Positions 62,225-64,000 of a DNA stretch of 64,000 nucleotides are shown here, one piece after another. The position numbers and the translations under genes are program-made. The notes under the pieces were generated by a model. That model was not told where the DNA came from and made no database searches. It saw only the letters and a program-made list of their open reading frames with translations. Each line of letters starts with the position of its first letter. Positions within the stretch are counted from its first letter, which is position 1. The stretch spans positions 1 to 64,000 of the forward strand of contig CAZTFF010000015.1 of assembly GCA_964612485.1 (NCBI GenBank). Direction: 5' to 3'. Origin of the DNA: JAFGNV01 sp964612485 (GTDB lineage Bacteria > Chloroflexota > Anaerolineae > 4572-78 > J111).

Positions 62225-64000
62225 CTACCGGTTCAGGGGCAGCCGGGCAAAGATACGGGTTCCGCTTCCCGGCGCGCTCTTTACCGATAACTCGCCGCCG
62301 GCGGCGGTCACTCTTTCGCGCATAGAGATCAACCCCAACCCTTTTTGCTGGCCGGCAGGCTGCTCTACCCGGGCTGCGTCAAATCCCTGGCCGTCATCTT
62401 CGATGTTCAATGTAATCCAATCTTGATCTTCTACCGCCAGATTCACCCACAGTTGGCTGCATTGGGCATGCTGCTGCGCGTTAGAAAGGGCCTCTTGCAA
62501 AATCCGGTAGAGCGCGCTTTCCACCGCCGGCGATACATCTTCCGGCTCGCCGCTTACCACGCAGGTTGTTTTAAGGTACCAGCGGCTGCCAAATTCGGTA
62601 ACAAAGTTTTTCAGCACTTCAAAGAGCGATTTGCCTTCTAATTCAACCGGGCGCAGATCAAAAATATTGCGGCGCAGTTCATCAATATTTTGCTTTAGCA
62701 GCCCGTGTACCCGCTCCAAACGCGACTCAAGTTTACCATCTTCTTCAACTAAGTTCAAACAACCGTCTACTTGCAGCAGCAGGTACGCCAGATTTTGGGC
62801 CACGCCATCGTGCATATCTCTGGCCAGGCGGGTGCGCTCTTCTACAATGGCAATTTCCCGCGTTCGCTGCAAGAGGCGGGCGTGCTCAATGGCGCTGGCA
62901 ACCTGAAAAGCCAGGGTTTCCAACGTTTCCAGATCACTTTCGGCAAAAGCCGGCGGCGCAACTTTATCAACCTTGATCAAACCGATCATCTTGCCGCCGG
63001 TAATCAACGGCGCAATGATCACGGAATTTCTATTCTTTTCTGCGCCCGCTGCCTCGTCCAGATAAAAGTTTTCCATAATGACGGGCCGCGCCTGCTCCAC
63101 AACCTGTTCAACCGCCGCATAATCGCTGACCTTGAAACGCAACACGCCATCAGTTTTTTCTGAGATGTCCGGTAGAAGGCTGTCGGACGGCTCAACCTGC
63201 TGGCCGCCCTGATGAATGGTTTTTAATAGAATATCCGCCCCATCCAGCAGGCCGATGGCTATCCGGGGTTGGTTGGCCGGGTCGGTGGCAAAAATTTGGC
63301 TGATCCCCTGGCCCACCACCGCCAGCAGCTCATCCACGGCCAGCCCCTGGCTCACCAACTGGCTGGTTTTTTTGATGGCTTGCAGCCGTTGGGTGCGGGC
63401 TGCTACCGCGCGCTCCAGCCGGTCCGAATAGCTTTGCACCTGCCGGTAGAGCCGGGCATTTTGAATAGCCGTGCCGGCCTGGCTGGCCAAACTGCTCAAG
63501 GTCCATAAATCTTGATCGCTGAAGCCGTTAGGGTATTGACGATCCACGTTGATCAGGGCTTCTACCTGGTTGCCCACAAAAATGGGCACTACCAGTTCGG
63601 ACCGGACATCCAGCCCTTCTGGCGCTAAAAAGTTTTCGCGCTGCAAGGTATCGTTTACCAGCAGGGCGCGCCCCTGCTTCACCACCTCACCCAACAGCCC
63701 CGCATTTATATCTTGCCGGTAAAGGCCGGGTTGAACCTGAAAGGGGCTGGGACCATACAGGGCCTTCAACTCGATAAAAGCGCGAGCCGCATCAATTTCA
63801 AAAATGGTCACGCGATCATAGCGCAGCCGTTCAAAAATGGTGCGGGCCAGCGTTTGCAGCAGTTCTTCCTCATCAAGAATGGTAGTGATTTCCTGGGCTA
63901 CTTCATTGATGAGTTTCAGCCGGGTTGATTGTTTTTCCCACTCTTCAAACAACTGGGCATTTTCCACGGCGATGGCAATCTGGTAGGCCAGGTTGAATAC
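62225..64000 (-). CDS. GAF-rich histidine kinase (HisKA_3, NarX-type), N-terminus beyond the window
   Basis: At least 591 residues; the frame is open to base 64000, where it encodes VFNLAYQIAIAVENAQLF, the end of a GAF domain, so the start is outside. Two further GAF domains follow (LRYDRVTIFEIDAARAFIEL; and PRIAIGLLDGADILLKTIHQ), then HisKA_3 (RTRLARDMHDGVAQNLAYLL, His in DMHDG) and HATPase (NIEDDGQGFD, GLGLISMRERV). It is paired with the NarL-type regulator 34 bp downstream. The kinase phosphorylates that regulator; the input signal cannot be read from the visible part. Confidence 0.9.
   Translation of the reverse strand, partial: VFNLAYQIAIAVENAQLFEEWEKQSTRLKLINEVAQEITTILDEEELLQTLARTIFERLRYDRVTIFEIDAARAFIELKALYGPSPFQVQPGLYRQDINAGLLGEVVKQGRALLVNDTLQRENFLAPEGLDVRSELVVPIFVGNQVEALINVDRQYPNGFSDQDLWTLSSLASQAGTAIQNARLYRQVQSYSDRLERAVAARTQRLQAIKKTSQLVSQGLAVDELLAVVGQGISQIFATDPANQPRIAIGLLDGADILLKTIHQGGQQVEPSDSLLPDISEKTDGVLRFKVSDYAAVEQVVEQARPVIMENFYLDEAAGAEKNRNSVIIAPLITGGKMIGLIKVDKVAPPAFAESDLETLETLAFQVASAIEHARLLQRTREIAIVEERTRLARDMHDGVAQNLAYLLLQVDGCLNLVEEDGKLESRLERVHGLLKQNIDELRRNIFDLRPVELEGKSLFEVLKNFVTEFGSRWYLKTTCVVSGEPEDVSPAVESALYRILQEALSNAQQHAQCSQLWVNLAVEDQDWITLNIEDDGQGFDAARVEQPAGQQKGLGLISMRERVTAAGGELSVKSAPGSGTRIFARLPLNR

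Overview
The window looks like a chromosomal segment of a Chloroflexota bacterium, probably Anaerolineae. This is inferred from gene style: surface proteins with Thr/Pro linkers rich in 'TPTAT', PknB-type kinases fused to beta-propellers, GAF-rich sensor arrays, and a threonine synthase-like enzyme with an N-terminal zinc ribbon. No marker gene here proves the taxonomy.

Layout. 1-1.4 kb: a minus-strand surface protein with PKD domains, cut by an in-frame amber codon. 1.5-2.2 kb: a small HhH-like protein and tRNA-Val, with two terminator hairpins and a degenerate copy of the tRNA 3' end. 2.3-7.4 kb: a membrane-anchored glycoside hydrolase, a GT39-like membrane glycosyltransferase and an SH3b protein. 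7.5-10.8 kb: a ParA ATPase overlapping a membrane protein that begins with a ParB-like peptide, then a Trypco1-like protein. 10.9-14.5 kb: surface-glycan genes on the minus strand (GT2, dTDP-4-dehydrorhamnose reductase, membrane alkaline-phosphatase-type enzyme). 14.8-21.3 kb: two related plus-strand membrane proteins ending in a TolB-like propeller, one carrying LysM and the other a Ser/Thr kinase domain. 21.3-27.2 kb: a Roadblock/LC7 pair, an inositol-monophosphatase-family enzyme, a second Ser/Thr kinase with TPR repeats, and a GT2.

27.5-64 kb is an unbroken minus-strand signalling island. From 56.6 to 27.5 kb a tightly packed series, probably one operon, encodes eight GAF-rich sensors that have no kinase domain. 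Five are membrane HAMP sensors, two carry a LacI-type sugar-binding domain, and one is a PAS/GAF protein. A substrate-binding lipoprotein is in the series. It ends with a single complete histidine kinase, a threonine synthase fused to two receiver domains, and a lone receiver. A consensus-like promoter (TTGTCA-17-TATAAT) lies just before it. Upstream are a receiver-only regulator, a REC-GAF-kinase and a GAF-kinase-REC pair, and a NarL-type regulator with its HisKA_3 kinase, which is cut by the window edge. Two intergenic regions of the island share a 44-bp element made of two 11-bp repeats 22 bp apart. In both it sits exactly 20 bp from a TATAAT, so it looks like an activator site for an undescribed regulon.

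Best candidates for a new system: (1) the kinase-less sensor array converging on one kinase and a receiver-fused biosynthetic enzyme, (2) the twin promoter element, and (3) the ParA/membrane protein pair with the ParB-like N-terminus.
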